Under the pieces are notes generated by a model. That model saw nothing but the letters and a program-made list of their open reading frames with translations. It searched no databases and was not told where the DNA came from. From Chryseobacterium sp. HSC-36S06 (GTDB taxonomy: Bacteria > Bacteroidota > Bacteroidia > Flavobacteriales > Weeksellaceae), in NCBI RefSeq assembly GCF_024171485.1, contig NZ_JALJZX010000002.1:620001-684000 (forward strand): a stretch of 64,000 nucleotides of DNA. Reading direction: 5' to 3'. Positions 44,821 to 52,818 of this stretch are shown here, piece by piece; within the stretch, counting starts at the first letter, position 1, and every line of letters begins with the position of its first letter. The position numbers and the translations under genes were made by a program.

Positions 44821-44828
44821 TATTTTTG
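44821..44828 (+). promoter_or_regulatory. Putative -7 element for the DUF4920 gene
   Basis: TATTTTTG fits TAnnTTTG and ends 14 bases before the ATG at 44843. Confidence 0.45.
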
Positions 44829-44842
44829 AAAAAATTTAAGAA

Positions 44843-45346
44843 ATGAAAAAAATTGTCCTTTTGTTAACGCTGGCATTTTCTGTAGTGATGTTTGCTCAGG
44901 AAACAGAAAAAAAAGTTGGTCCACCTGCAGGAAACGCTTTAGTTGGTGATGTTTATGGATCTCAGCCTTCTGTAAACGCGGAGAAAAACGCGATATCACC
45001 TAAAAAACTTGAGAAAAAACTTAAATCTAGCAAAAAACTGGAAAATGTTGCTGTAAAAGGTAAAGTAACTGAGGTTTGCGACAAAAAAGGTTGCTGGTTG
45101 ACAGTGGAAACTGATAACAATGAGAAATTTTTCGTTAAAATGAAAGACTATGCCTTCTTCGTACCTACCGCTCTAAAAGGAAAAACAGTGATTCTTGAAG
45201 GGAATGCGGAAACGAAAGTAATTTCTGTTGACGAACAGAAGCACTACGCTGAAGACGCGAAAAAATCTCAGGCTGAAATTGATGCCATTACGAAACCGCA
45301 GGAGGAAATCAGATTTATGGCAAGCGGAATAAAAGTAATTAACTAA
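44843..45346 (+). CDS. DUF4920 domain-containing secreted protein
   Basis: The 167-residue protein has a signal peptide (LLTLAFSVVMFAQ). The DUF4920 beta-barrel part begins near VAVKGKVTEVCDKKGCWLTVE, with two Cys (in the CDKKGC motif, ~residues 80-85) that may form a disulfide or bind a metal. The C-terminal half is Lys/Glu-rich. The function is unknown; the fold resembles small OB-fold periplasmic proteins. It is followed by a strong terminator and converges on the M14 peptidase gene. Confidence 0.87.
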   Translation: MKKIVLLLTLAFSVVMFAQETEKKVGPPAGNALVGDVYGSQPSVNAEKNAISPKKLEKKLKSSKKLENVAVKGKVTEVCDKKGCWLTVETDNNEKFFVKMKDYAFFVPTALKGKTVILEGNAETKVISVDEQKHYAEDAKKSQAEIDAITKPQEEIRFMASGIKVIN

Positions 45347-45365
45347 TTCACAACAATTTAAACAT

Positions 45366-45397
45366 AAAACGGAGTCCAAAAGACTCCGTTTTTTTAT
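45366..45397. terminator. Bidirectional terminator between DUF4920 and M14 genes
   Basis: AAAACGGAGTC/GACTCCGTTTT form an 11-bp stem with a 5-nt loop, followed by T-runs, and reach the stop codon of the converging gene. Confidence 0.9.
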
Positions 45398-46500
45398 TCA
45401 ATAGTAAAGTCGACTTCAGCGTCCAATTTAGGAAATTTACGTTCAGAAAGGAAGGTTTTACCGGTGCAGTCGATCTCTCTCCAGCCTTTCTTTATACCCA
45501 CGTCTCCTACTTCCATCACAATGGGGATGAAAGATATTTCGTCATCACCTTCCCGAAATTCTTCCCGGTACTGAACAGCAATATCAAGAATACACTCAAA
45601 ATCTGTATTGAGTTTTACGTTCCTGTAAATAATGTCGTAGTGCGTTTCTCTGTTTTCCGGAATTTTCTGATATTCCTCCCAGTTTTCAGTTGACCCTTTC
45701 AGTTGCGAAATTGCTTTTAAACTCTCATACAAAGCCAGTGCGTAATATTTTCTTGTGTTAATACGGTTGTAGTCGTTAATAAAATGTCCGCCTTCAAAAA
45801 GAATGGTAGGTAAACCCATCTTCGAAAAGTTATCACCCACAGAAGTAGGATAAAATTCATCGGAATACCTCGCAATCTGATTTGGAATCACAGTTTTCAA
45901 ATTTTCATGAATCTTTACAATTACTGCCATTGCTTTTTTGCGCGTTTCATTAATTTCTCTTTGAGGATTTACTGACGGGGCTAAGAAGGAAAGAGTCGCA
46001 GGATTCTCGCCGTCAGTCGTAAAAATGGTTCTCTGTTCATGAAGATTAAGTCCATAACTATAATTCCCGTTTTCCGCAATATTCTTTAGTATTGAAAATT
46101 CTTTGCTTGATAGCTTAAGGAAATCCCTGTTCATGTCGATATCCAACGCGTTTCTGCGGGTCCATTTCTCTGAACCGTCTGGATTTAACATGAATATAAA
46201 ATCAAGGGTAATCAGGGAGAATAATTCTTCCTTTAATTCTGGCTGATATCTAAAAATTTCCAGCAAATCGAGCATTGCGTGGGTAGCGTTGGACTCATTT
46301 CCATGCATTTGCGACCATGCCAGGACTCTTACATTACCCGTACCGAATGTCATCTTATAAATGGGTTTTCCCAAATAAGACTTCCCAATTTCACAAATAT
46401 AATCGCTGAAATCCTGCTGCAGGTATAAAAATAATTTTTCCGGGGAAATATAGCGGTTTGGGAAATTAGGGTTCTGTCGGTAATTAAGGTTTTTTGACAT
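45394..46500 (-). CDS. M14-family zinc carboxypeptidase
   Basis: The 368-residue protein has the metal motif HxxE in SQMHGNESNATHA (~residue 66), the second zinc His in YGLNLHEQRTIF (~residue 153) and GGHFINDYN as further core. It is a Zn-dependent peptidase of the M14 family that probably trims C-terminal residues. No signal peptide is evident, so it acts in the cytoplasm. The gene is divergent from terC across a ~350-base AT-rich stretch. Confidence 0.9.
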   Translation of the reverse strand: MSKNLNYRQNPNFPNRYISPEKLFLYLQQDFSDYICEIGKSYLGKPIYKMTFGTGNVRVLAWSQMHGNESNATHAMLDLLEIFRYQPELKEELFSLITLDFIFMLNPDGSEKWTRRNALDIDMNRDFLKLSSKEFSILKNIAENGNYSYGLNLHEQRTIFTTDGENPATLSFLAPSVNPQREINETRKKAMAVIVKIHENLKTVIPNQIARYSDEFYPTSVGDNFSKMGLPTILFEGGHFINDYNRINTRKYYALALYESLKAISQLKGSTENWEEYQKIPENRETHYDIIYRNVKLNTDFECILDIAVQYREEFREGDDEISFIPIVMEVGDVGIKKGWREIDCTGKTFLSERKFPKLDAEVDFTIE

Positions 46501-46789
46501 TCAATAAAATTTTACAAGTTTCAAATTTAATTTTTTTTCATCACATGATGAAATTTACTTCTGTAAATTAGTTAAACATACTGAAATGACAGTTTGTCTG
46601 TTGGTAATTTTGTGGATTGCATAATAATTAATTTAATTTTGCAAGTAACTGAAAATCAGTAAATAGTTTTCTTTACTTAAATACTATTAAGAAGTATACT
46701 TTAACTGTTTTATTGTGTGGAAAACTCCATTTGTAGGGAAAAAGTATAAACATAATCTTCTCTGCGTTAAACTTAGACATTAATATATG

Positions 46790-46801
46790 TTACATATGTA
46801 A
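46790..46801. promoter_or_regulatory. Perfect palindrome upstream of terC, candidate operator
   Basis: TTACATATGTAA is its own reverse complement and is centred ~43 bases upstream of the inferred transcription start, where an activator or repressor could act. Confidence 0.45.
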
Positions 46802-46826
46802 ATAATTTAAAAAATGATAAATTATG

Positions 46827-46834
46827 TATATTTG
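46827..46834 (+). promoter_or_regulatory. Putative -7 element for terC
   Basis: TATATTTG fits TAnnTTTG. It lies downstream of the first possible ATG (46814), so the start at 46850 is preferred, with a leader of ~11 nt. Confidence 0.55.
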
Positions 46835-46849
46835 CGCTTTAAATTTTAT

Positions 46850-47941
46850 ATGAATAGCGAAACGATTTTTTTACTGGGATTCTTAGTTTTTATCTTTTTT
46901 ATCCTGGCACTCGATTTAGGATTACTCAAAAAAAGATCCGACACCATCTCTATGAAACAGGCCGGATTAATGAGTTTCTTTGTTGTAGCACTTTCAATGT
47001 GCTTTTATTTTGTCCTTATTACCTATGGTCACCTACTCCATGGCATCGACAGCATGTCAAAGTTGCAGGAGGTAATTTCCGCACACCATCATCCAGTAAA
47101 AGTAATACCCAACGATCTGGAAAACAGCATACAGCTTTATAATCAGAATTTAGGTCTTGAATATCTTACAGGTTATGTCGTAGAGTACGCACTTTCTGTA
47201 GATAATATCTTTGTCATGGTTCTTATCTTTGGTGCATTTGGGGTAGCCCAGAAGAATTACCACAGAGTATTGTTCTGGGGAATTCTTGGTGCTATCGTAA
47301 TGCGCTTTATCTTTATATTCGTAGGTGCTGCACTGATCGAGAAGTTCAGCTGGATTATGTACGTTTTTGGTGCGTTCCTCGTGTTTACAGGTATTAAAAT
47401 GTTCTTCGATAAGGACGGGGATGATAAAATCGATACGCAGAATCATCCGGTGGTAAAGTTCGCCAAACGCTTCTTTAAGGTTCATGATCATTTTGTGGGG
47501 AATAAATTCTTTGTTACCATAGACGGTGTCAAGAAAATCACCCCCCTTTTCCTTGTTCTCCTTATTATAGAAGCTACCGATTTGATCTTCGCGGTAGACA
47601 GTATTCCCGCAATTTTTTCGGTGACTAAGGACCCTTATATTGTGTTCTTCTCAAACATATTTGCAATTATAGGTTTACGGTCAATGTTCTTCCTCTTGGC
47701 AGGAATTATCGATAAGTTCCGCTTTCTCAAAGTTGGCTTATCGGTACTGTTAACGTTCATTGGTTTGAAGATGTTACTTCACAGTTATCTGGAAGCATGG
47801 GGATTCACAACCAGTCATTCCTTGATAATTATTGTCGGAATTTTAGGTTTAAGTATTTTCTTCTCACTTATATTCCCTGAGCGTAAAAAGGACAGAAAAC
47901 TAAAGTTTGATCCCGAACATGAAGATAATTTACACAGGTAA
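46850..47941 (+). CDS. TerC-family integral membrane protein
   Basis: The 363-residue protein has about nine membrane helices. The core shows the TerC motifs EYALSVDNIFVMVLIFGAF (~residues 112-130) and EATDLIFAVDSIPAIFSVTKDP (~236-258), with buried Asp residues. TerC proteins export Mn2+ or other metals and are linked to metallation of secreted enzymes and tellurite resistance. The sequence has a ~50-residue loop with an HHP motif after the second helix. It is likely monocistronic, with a terminator after it. Confidence 0.92.
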   Translation: MNSETIFLLGFLVFIFFILALDLGLLKKRSDTISMKQAGLMSFFVVALSMCFYFVLITYGHLLHGIDSMSKLQEVISAHHHPVKVIPNDLENSIQLYNQNLGLEYLTGYVVEYALSVDNIFVMVLIFGAFGVAQKNYHRVLFWGILGAIVMRFIFIFVGAALIEKFSWIMYVFGAFLVFTGIKMFFDKDGDDKIDTQNHPVVKFAKRFFKVHDHFVGNKFFVTIDGVKKITPLFLVLLIIEATDLIFAVDSIPAIFSVTKDPYIVFFSNIFAIIGLRSMFFLLAGIIDKFRFLKVGLSVLLTFIGLKMLLHSYLEAWGFTTSHSLIIIVGILGLSIFFSLIFPERKKDRKLKFDPEHEDNLHR

Positions 47942-47968
47942 TACCAGTTAAATATTATTAAAGAAGTT

Positions 47969-48002
47969 AAAACCAACGCGTTATGTGTTGGTTTTACTTT
48001 TG
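47969..48002 (+). terminator. Terminator after terC
   Basis: AAAACCAAC/GTTGGTTTT form a 9-bp stem followed by ACTTTTG. Confidence 0.7.
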
Positions 48003-48025
48003 TAAATACATTTATTATTATTTTG

Positions 48026-48074
48026 TTTACTTTTGTTTATTGTAAAAATCAGGTTATTATTTACATTTGTAATT
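48026..48074 (+). promoter_or_regulatory. Promoter with candidate operators for the HTH gene
   Basis: TTG at 48040-48042 and TACATTTG at 48062-48069 are separated by 19 bases and match the Bacteroidota consensus. The -7 element overlaps TTAC-ATTT-GTAA, and a second pair TTTAC/GTAAA (48026-48030 and 48042-48046) lies upstream. The repeated motif suggests autoregulation by the HTH protein. Confidence 0.6.
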
Positions 48075-48587
48075 ATGAATTTAAACGAAAGGATTTCAAA
48101 AATCATCTCCTATTCTGAATTATCAGCTTCAGAATTTGCTGATGAAATTGATGTGCAGCGTTCAAACATTTCTCACATCACTTCAGGTAGAAATAAACCG
48201 TCTCTCGACTTTCTGATTAAAATTAAAGAGCGTTTTCCTGAGCTTCAGTGGAACTGGCTGATTATGGGTGAAGGTGAAATGATAAAAAATATTGAAGAAG
48301 AAGTTGTTTCGGAAAAATCTAAACCTACTCCATTGCCCGATCTTTTCTCCTTAATTGCAGATGAAAATTTTGGTGTTACAGAAAAGGAAGATAAAATTGA
48401 AAAACATGTTTCTCCAGAATCGAATATTTCTGCACAAGTTCCCGAAAAAGAAAATATAAGCGATTCTCAGCGATTAGAGCCGGCGGAAACCAAAACTAAG
48501 GTCCAAATAATTGATAATCAAGAGAGTAAAATTAAACGGATTGTTTGGTTCTACGAAAATGGAAAGTTTGAGAGTTTTGAACCGTAA
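48075..48587 (+). CDS. Xre/Cro-type helix-turn-helix regulator
   Basis: This 170-residue protein has an N-terminal HTH (residues ~1-65: ISYSELSASEFADEIDVQRS, then NISHITSGRNKPS) and the segment FPELQWNWLIMGEGEM, which is typical of Bacteroidota phage-repressor-like HTH proteins. The remainder is a low-complexity Glu/Lys linker with a short conserved end KRIVWFYENGKFESFEP. It is not recognised as a phage gene in this context, since no phage genes are near. The ATG at 48075 is 5 bases after the -7 element, so the message is probably leaderless. The AAA+ gene follows. Confidence 0.88.
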   Translation: MNLNERISKIISYSELSASEFADEIDVQRSNISHITSGRNKPSLDFLIKIKERFPELQWNWLIMGEGEMIKNIEEEVVSEKSKPTPLPDLFSLIADENFGVTEKEDKIEKHVSPESNISAQVPEKENISDSQRLEPAETKTKVQIIDNQESKIKRIVWFYENGKFESFEP

Positions 48588-48679
48588 ATTTACTCTCCAA
48601 ATTCGATTTTTAAAACTTAGAGATGAAGAATTCCTTCAGCATGGTTTTTGCAGCTTGACTTCAAAGAAAATTAAATATT

Positions 48680-50035
48680 ATGAAACTTGCTGAACTCGCC
48701 AAGGAACTTAAAATATCAACCGAAAGTTTTATCAAATTTATTCAGGACTTTGATTTGGAACTATCCGAATGCATCACTCCTAATTTTGATGTAAAAGACG
48801 ACTTCGCAAAATTTGCCCGTGAAAATATTACCTTTCTGAAAAAGTACGAAAAGGATCTTTCGCAAACAAAATCCATTCAAGATATTGCCGGAACAATTAA
48901 TCAGAGTCCGGAAAAGGTGGCAGAAATTATCAGCCAGGAAAAACCCAAACTATTTGATAACGGAATGTACAAATCCTCAGTATCAAGTTTTGGTATCGAC
49001 CATAAATTAGGCGGCAACTATCAGTTTGTTTACGATTACTTCGGAAAGAAAACCAGTTTAACAACGCGGGATTTTATTGGTTACCGCGACCTTTTTTTCC
49101 ATATTTCTAAATCTCTAGACCCTTTTATCAACAATACTCCCCTTACCGACTGGGGAATTCACAGACCTGCCGGCATTATTCTCTACGGGCCGCCGGGCAG
49201 CGGAAAAATTTTCTGGGCGAATAAAATTGCAGAAATTATCGGTTATCATTTTAAAGAAGTGAAAAAATACTATTTGGGAACTTCTTTTGTAGATGGACTG
49301 CAAACAAGTTTTAACGATTTCCTGATTCAGATGCTGAAGGATGATAAAGTGCTTCTTTTTATGGAAGATTTTGATGAAATCATGACTGAAAGAAGCGAAA
49401 AAAGGTCGGTTTCATCATGTGATGAAGAAACAAAAGAAATTGTGCTGCATTACATAAGCCGTTTTGAAGATGAAGATTTAATGATGGTAGGTTCGGCAAA
49501 TTCAGTTGCAGATATTGACAAAGAGATACTCGCGCCCGGCAGATTCGATGTGATGATTCCAGTATTTCCGCCAAATGCACACGAAAGGTCTGAAATGATT
49601 TTATATTTTATGACGGAAAATCTTTCTGAAGATGCACTTCTGATGAAAATTCTGGTGAAAAACAATGCGGATCATCTTCCGTTTTGGGACGAAATTTCTT
49701 CGAAAATGAAGGTTTTCTCAAATACGATGATTGTAGATTTTACCCAAAGTTTAAAAAAACGAATCCGAAATCAGTACTTAAAGGACAATTCCGAAGATAT
49801 TAAAATTGACGGTAAATTGCTGAACGCAGCTCGCCGCGACGCTTCCGCAAAACTTACGGAAGAATATCTGAACCAGGTTGCGCAGTTTATTACCGATGTT
49901 TCAATACATAATTACGATGAATTTCCCAAAAGAATCACTGCATTAAAAAGTGAGTTGGAGTCATATAAAGTAGTCGAAATTCCAAGGAAAGCAATTGGTT
50001 TTCAGGCGCATAAAGAAGAGACCGAAAAAAAATAA
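48680..50035 (+). CDS. AAA+ ATPase with IF-2N-like N-terminal domain and altered Walker motifs
   Basis: The 451-residue protein starts with LAELAKELKISTESFIKFIQ (~residues 3-22) and SIQDIAGTINQSPEKVAEII (~66-85), which look like two copies of the IF-2 N-terminal domain. The AAA+ core has Walker A GPPGSGKI at residues 170-177, with Ile where the Mg2+-binding Thr/Ser is expected. Walker B reads FMEDFDEI at 227-234, with the Asp-Glu pair swapped to Glu-Asp. Sensor 1 Asn (GSANSVADID) and the LAPGRFD box are normal. It is 92 bases after the HTH gene and ends at a terminator. The substrate is unknown. ATPase activity cannot be assumed. Confidence 0.88.
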   Translation: MKLAELAKELKISTESFIKFIQDFDLELSECITPNFDVKDDFAKFARENITFLKKYEKDLSQTKSIQDIAGTINQSPEKVAEIISQEKPKLFDNGMYKSSVSSFGIDHKLGGNYQFVYDYFGKKTSLTTRDFIGYRDLFFHISKSLDPFINNTPLTDWGIHRPAGIILYGPPGSGKIFWANKIAEIIGYHFKEVKKYYLGTSFVDGLQTSFNDFLIQMLKDDKVLLFMEDFDEIMTERSEKRSVSSCDEETKEIVLHYISRFEDEDLMMVGSANSVADIDKEILAPGRFDVMIPVFPPNAHERSEMILYFMTENLSEDALLMKILVKNNADHLPFWDEISSKMKVFSNTMIVDFTQSLKKRIRNQYLKDNSEDIKIDGKLLNAARRDASAKLTEEYLNQVAQFITDVSIHNYDEFPKRITALKSELESYKVVEIPRKAIGFQAHKEETEKK

Positions 50036-50062
50036 TCCATTCAAGTAGATGGATTATTTTTT
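50031..50062 (+). terminator. Terminator after the AAA+ gene
   Basis: AATAATCCAT/ATGGATTATT form a perfect 10-bp stem with an 8-nt loop, followed by TTTTTT. The first arm includes the stop codon. Confidence 0.85.
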
Positions 50063-50089
50063 ATGATTTTTCTATATTAAATTATTAGT

Positions 50090-50554
50090 TTAAGGCAGTG
50101 CTACCGCAATTTCGTAAACCTTTGCGTGTTTCAGATATTTTGAACGCTCGCGGGAAGTCACCGATTCAAAATGATTGTTCTTAAGTACGATGATGGGATC
50201 CTCTGCGATTTCAATTTCCGCATTCGCGATATATTTTTCTTCGGGACTCAGCCTGTCGATCTTAGCTTTTATTTTTTGCAGGTCATCAGCATAATGCCTG
50301 AAACCGGGGTCGGAAGAGTGTACAAATTTGTACTCCGGTCCTGCGTCTACAAAAAAATGCAGTTTTTTTTCAATCAATCCTCCGTCAGCGGTGATTTCGG
50401 GATTATCGTTGCCGTCTCTGAACGCGATTTCCACCACTTTTCCTGAGAATTTTTCAGCGTAACGTTCTGCGTCTGCATAAGTTGCAAACCCTGTAACAAT
50501 TTTCTGATTATTTAATCGGTAACTGCTTAATTTTTCTGAATTGAATGTTTCCAT
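50090..50554 (-). CDS. Conserved hypothetical protein
   Basis: The 154-residue protein starts at 50554 (METFNSEK). The ATG at 50617 would add an unrelated, Trp/Asn/Thr-rich stretch that is unlikely to be coding. A middle region with VTGFATYADAERYAEKFSGK and KVVEIAFRDGNDNPE suggests an alpha/beta fold, and the end VYEIAVALP is hydrophobic. No family was recognised. It converges on nothing obvious and is divergent from the DPP-IV gene. Confidence 0.7.
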   Translation of the reverse strand: METFNSEKLSSYRLNNQKIVTGFATYADAERYAEKFSGKVVEIAFRDGNDNPEITADGGLIEKKLHFFVDAGPEYKFVHSSDPGFRHYADDLQKIKAKIDRLSPEEKYIANAEIEIAEDPIIVLKNNHFESVTSRERSKYLKHAKVYEIAVALP

Positions 50555-50645
50555 CGTTTGTGTTTTGTTTTTCGTAATCTGAGTCCAATTATTTTGCCAA
50601 CACCACGTATTATTCAACTTTTAACACTGTTTTTAATAAAATTGT

Positions 50646-50653
50646 TATCTTTG
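50646..50653 (+). promoter_or_regulatory. Putative -7 element for the DPP-IV gene
   Basis: TATCTTTG fits TAnnTTTG and lies 21 bases before the ATG at 50675. Confidence 0.5.
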
Positions 50654-50674
50654 AAATCTTATCAAAAATAATTC

Positions 50675-52801
50675 ATGAAAAAAATCTTTTTATCCCTCGC
50701 AGTTCTCGCGTCTGTAACCGTTTTCAGCCAGGAGATTACGCTCGACAAAATATATTCCGGTTATTACCGTGGTAAAGGAATTTCGGGAATTGCTTCTCTG
50801 AAAAACGGAGAAAATTACGCAGTAATTGAACCCAACGGAATCGCGAAATATTCGTACAAAACTTACCAAAAGGAAGGAAATATTGTCGATGGAAAATTTG
50901 AATCTTACATTTTCAATGATGATGAATCTAAAATTTTATTATTGAAAGAAAGCGATCCGATTTACAGACATTCATTTCTTGGAAAGTTTGATGTTAAAGA
51001 TTTAAAGTCCGGAAAAGTAGTTAATCTGAATAACGGTAATTCTGTTCAGGAACCTGCTTTTTCTCCCGACGGAACTAAAGTGGCTTTTATTGCTGATAAC
51101 AATTTATTTTATCAGGATTTAAACTCCGGTAAAATTACCCAGATAACAGCAGATGGCAAGAAAAATCATATTTTGAACGGTCTTGCCGACTGGGTTTACG
51201 AGGAGGAATTTGGGCACGCAAGATTATATGAGTGGACAAAAAATTCAGATGCCATTGTATTTGTAAAGTCCGACGAATCTGAAGTTCCTGAAATGTACAT
51301 TCCGATTTACGGCAAGCAACTTTACCCATCGGAAATGCGTTTCAAATATCCGAAAGCGGGCGAAAAAAACTCTGTAGTTTCCGCACAGCTTTTCCGTTTG
51401 GATTCAGGTAAAACAATGCCTTTAAATCTGGCAGGTTTCAAAAATTATTACATTCCGAATGTTTACAAAACTGCTAAAGCCGATGAAATCATTCTGATCA
51501 CTTCTGAAAGAACTCAAAATGCGTCTGATGTTTTAAAAGTAAACACAAAAACAGGAGCTGTTCAGAAACTCTTTACTGAAACTGACGAAAAGTGGGTGGA
51601 TACCGACAACGTTACGCTTGAATTTTTAGATGACAATTCATTTATCTGGGGTTCTGAACGAGACGGAAACCGTCATCTTTACTGGTACGACCAAAACGGA
51701 AAACTTAAAAAACAGATTACAAAAGGAAACTGGGAAGTAACTGATTACTATGGTTATAACCCAAAAACCAAAGAAGTTTTAATTCAGACTACCGAAAAAG
51801 GAAGTATTAATAAAGTCGTTTCCAAGGTAAATATCCAAAACGGAAAATCTACCCTGCTTTCGAATGCCGAGGGTAATAATAGAGCGAATTTTAGCGGAAA
51901 TTATAATTATTTTATTGAAACATCTTCTACTGCGGCAAAACCTTTCACCTATGTTTTAAAGGATGGTAACGGGAAAACCATCAAAGAACTTCAAAACAAC
52001 AACGAATTGCTGCAGAAACTTCAGGCAGACAATATGGTGACAAAAGAATTTTTCACCGTTCCCAACGAAGCCGGAGACCAGATGAACGCATGGATGCTGA
52101 AACCGAAAGATTTTGATCCAAATAAAAAATATCCGCTGTTTATGTTCCAGTATTCCGGTCCGGGATCGCAGAGTGTATCAAATTCATGGGATGCAGGAAA
52201 CGGCTTATGGTTTAATCATCTTGTTCAGAAAGGTTATATCGTTGTCTGTGTAGATGGCCGCGGAACCGGCTATAAAGGCACGAAGTATAAAAAATCAACC
52301 TACATGAACCTCGGAAAATATGAGATTGAAGACCAGATTGCAGCAGCAAAATGGTTCGGAAATCAAAGTTATATCGACAAGTCAAGAATCGGAATTTTCG
52401 GCTGGAGTTATGGTGGCTATATGGCAAGTTTAGCCCTGACTAAAGGCGCAGACGTTTTCAAAGCCGGTATTGCAGTTGCTCCCGTGACCAACTGGAGATA
52501 TTATGACACAGTTTATACTGAGAGATTCTTAAGAACTCCTCAGGAAAATCCTAAAGGATACGACGAAAATTCCCCCACAGAATACGCAAACTTGATGAAG
52601 GGAAATTTCCTGTTAATCCACGGAACTGCCGACGATAACGTACATTTCCAAAACTCGATGGAGTTTGCAGAAGCATTAATTCAGAACAAAAAACAGTTTG
52701 AATTCATGGCTTATCCGGACAAAAACCACGGCATTTTCGGCGGCCAGACGAGACCGCAGCTTTATCAGAAAATGACCGATTTTATCTTAGAAAATTTATA
52801 A
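50675..52801 (+). CDS. Dipeptidyl-peptidase IV (S9B-type serine peptidase)
   Basis: This 708-residue periplasmic enzyme releases N-terminal Xaa-Pro dipeptides. It has a signal peptide (FLSLAVLASVTVFSQ), an N-terminal beta-propeller (residues ~25-470) with the Glu pair in DWVYEEEFGH (~residue 172) that binds the substrate amino terminus, and a C-terminal alpha/beta-hydrolase domain. The triad is Ser578 (GWSYGG), Asp653 (GTADDN) and His685 (KNHG). Three POT peptide transporters follow on the same strand, so it is part of a peptide-uptake locus. Confidence 0.95.
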   Translation: MKKIFLSLAVLASVTVFSQEITLDKIYSGYYRGKGISGIASLKNGENYAVIEPNGIAKYSYKTYQKEGNIVDGKFESYIFNDDESKILLLKESDPIYRHSFLGKFDVKDLKSGKVVNLNNGNSVQEPAFSPDGTKVAFIADNNLFYQDLNSGKITQITADGKKNHILNGLADWVYEEEFGHARLYEWTKNSDAIVFVKSDESEVPEMYIPIYGKQLYPSEMRFKYPKAGEKNSVVSAQLFRLDSGKTMPLNLAGFKNYYIPNVYKTAKADEIILITSERTQNASDVLKVNTKTGAVQKLFTETDEKWVDTDNVTLEFLDDNSFIWGSERDGNRHLYWYDQNGKLKKQITKGNWEVTDYYGYNPKTKEVLIQTTEKGSINKVVSKVNIQNGKSTLLSNAEGNNRANFSGNYNYFIETSSTAAKPFTYVLKDGNGKTIKELQNNNELLQKLQADNMVTKEFFTVPNEAGDQMNAWMLKPKDFDPNKKYPLFMFQYSGPGSQSVSNSWDAGNGLWFNHLVQKGYIVVCVDGRGTGYKGTKYKKSTYMNLGKYEIEDQIAAAKWFGNQSYIDKSRIGIFGWSYGGYMASLALTKGADVFKAGIAVAPVTNWRYYDTVYTERFLRTPQENPKGYDENSPTEYANLMKGNFLLIHGTADDNVHFQNSMEFAEALIQNKKQFEFMAYPDKNHGIFGGQTRPQLYQKMTDFILENL

Positions 52802-52818
52802 ACCCTTAATATTGAATA

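Larger units (their letters stand above)
46501..46849. other. Long intergenic region between M14 and terC
   Basis: This AT-rich stretch of about 350 bases holds no convincing coding frame. Its visible structure is TCATCA-CA-TGATGA near the M14 side (46538-46551), a 12-bp perfect palindrome at 46790-46801, and the -7 element of terC at 46827-46834. No riboswitch-like fold was recognised. Confidence 0.6.

Noticed and set aside
46538-46551. TCATCA-CA-TGATGA inverted repeat near the M14 gene
   Set aside because: Very similar TCACATGATGAA-type text also occurs inside two coding regions (near 5290 and 49430), so it may be chance; kept only as a note in the intergenic entry.
48075-50035. A prophage or phage-defence island reading of the HTH plus AAA+ pair
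   Set aside because: No integrase, capsid, nuclease or toxin gene is near, and flanking genes are housekeeping, so this label is not supported.
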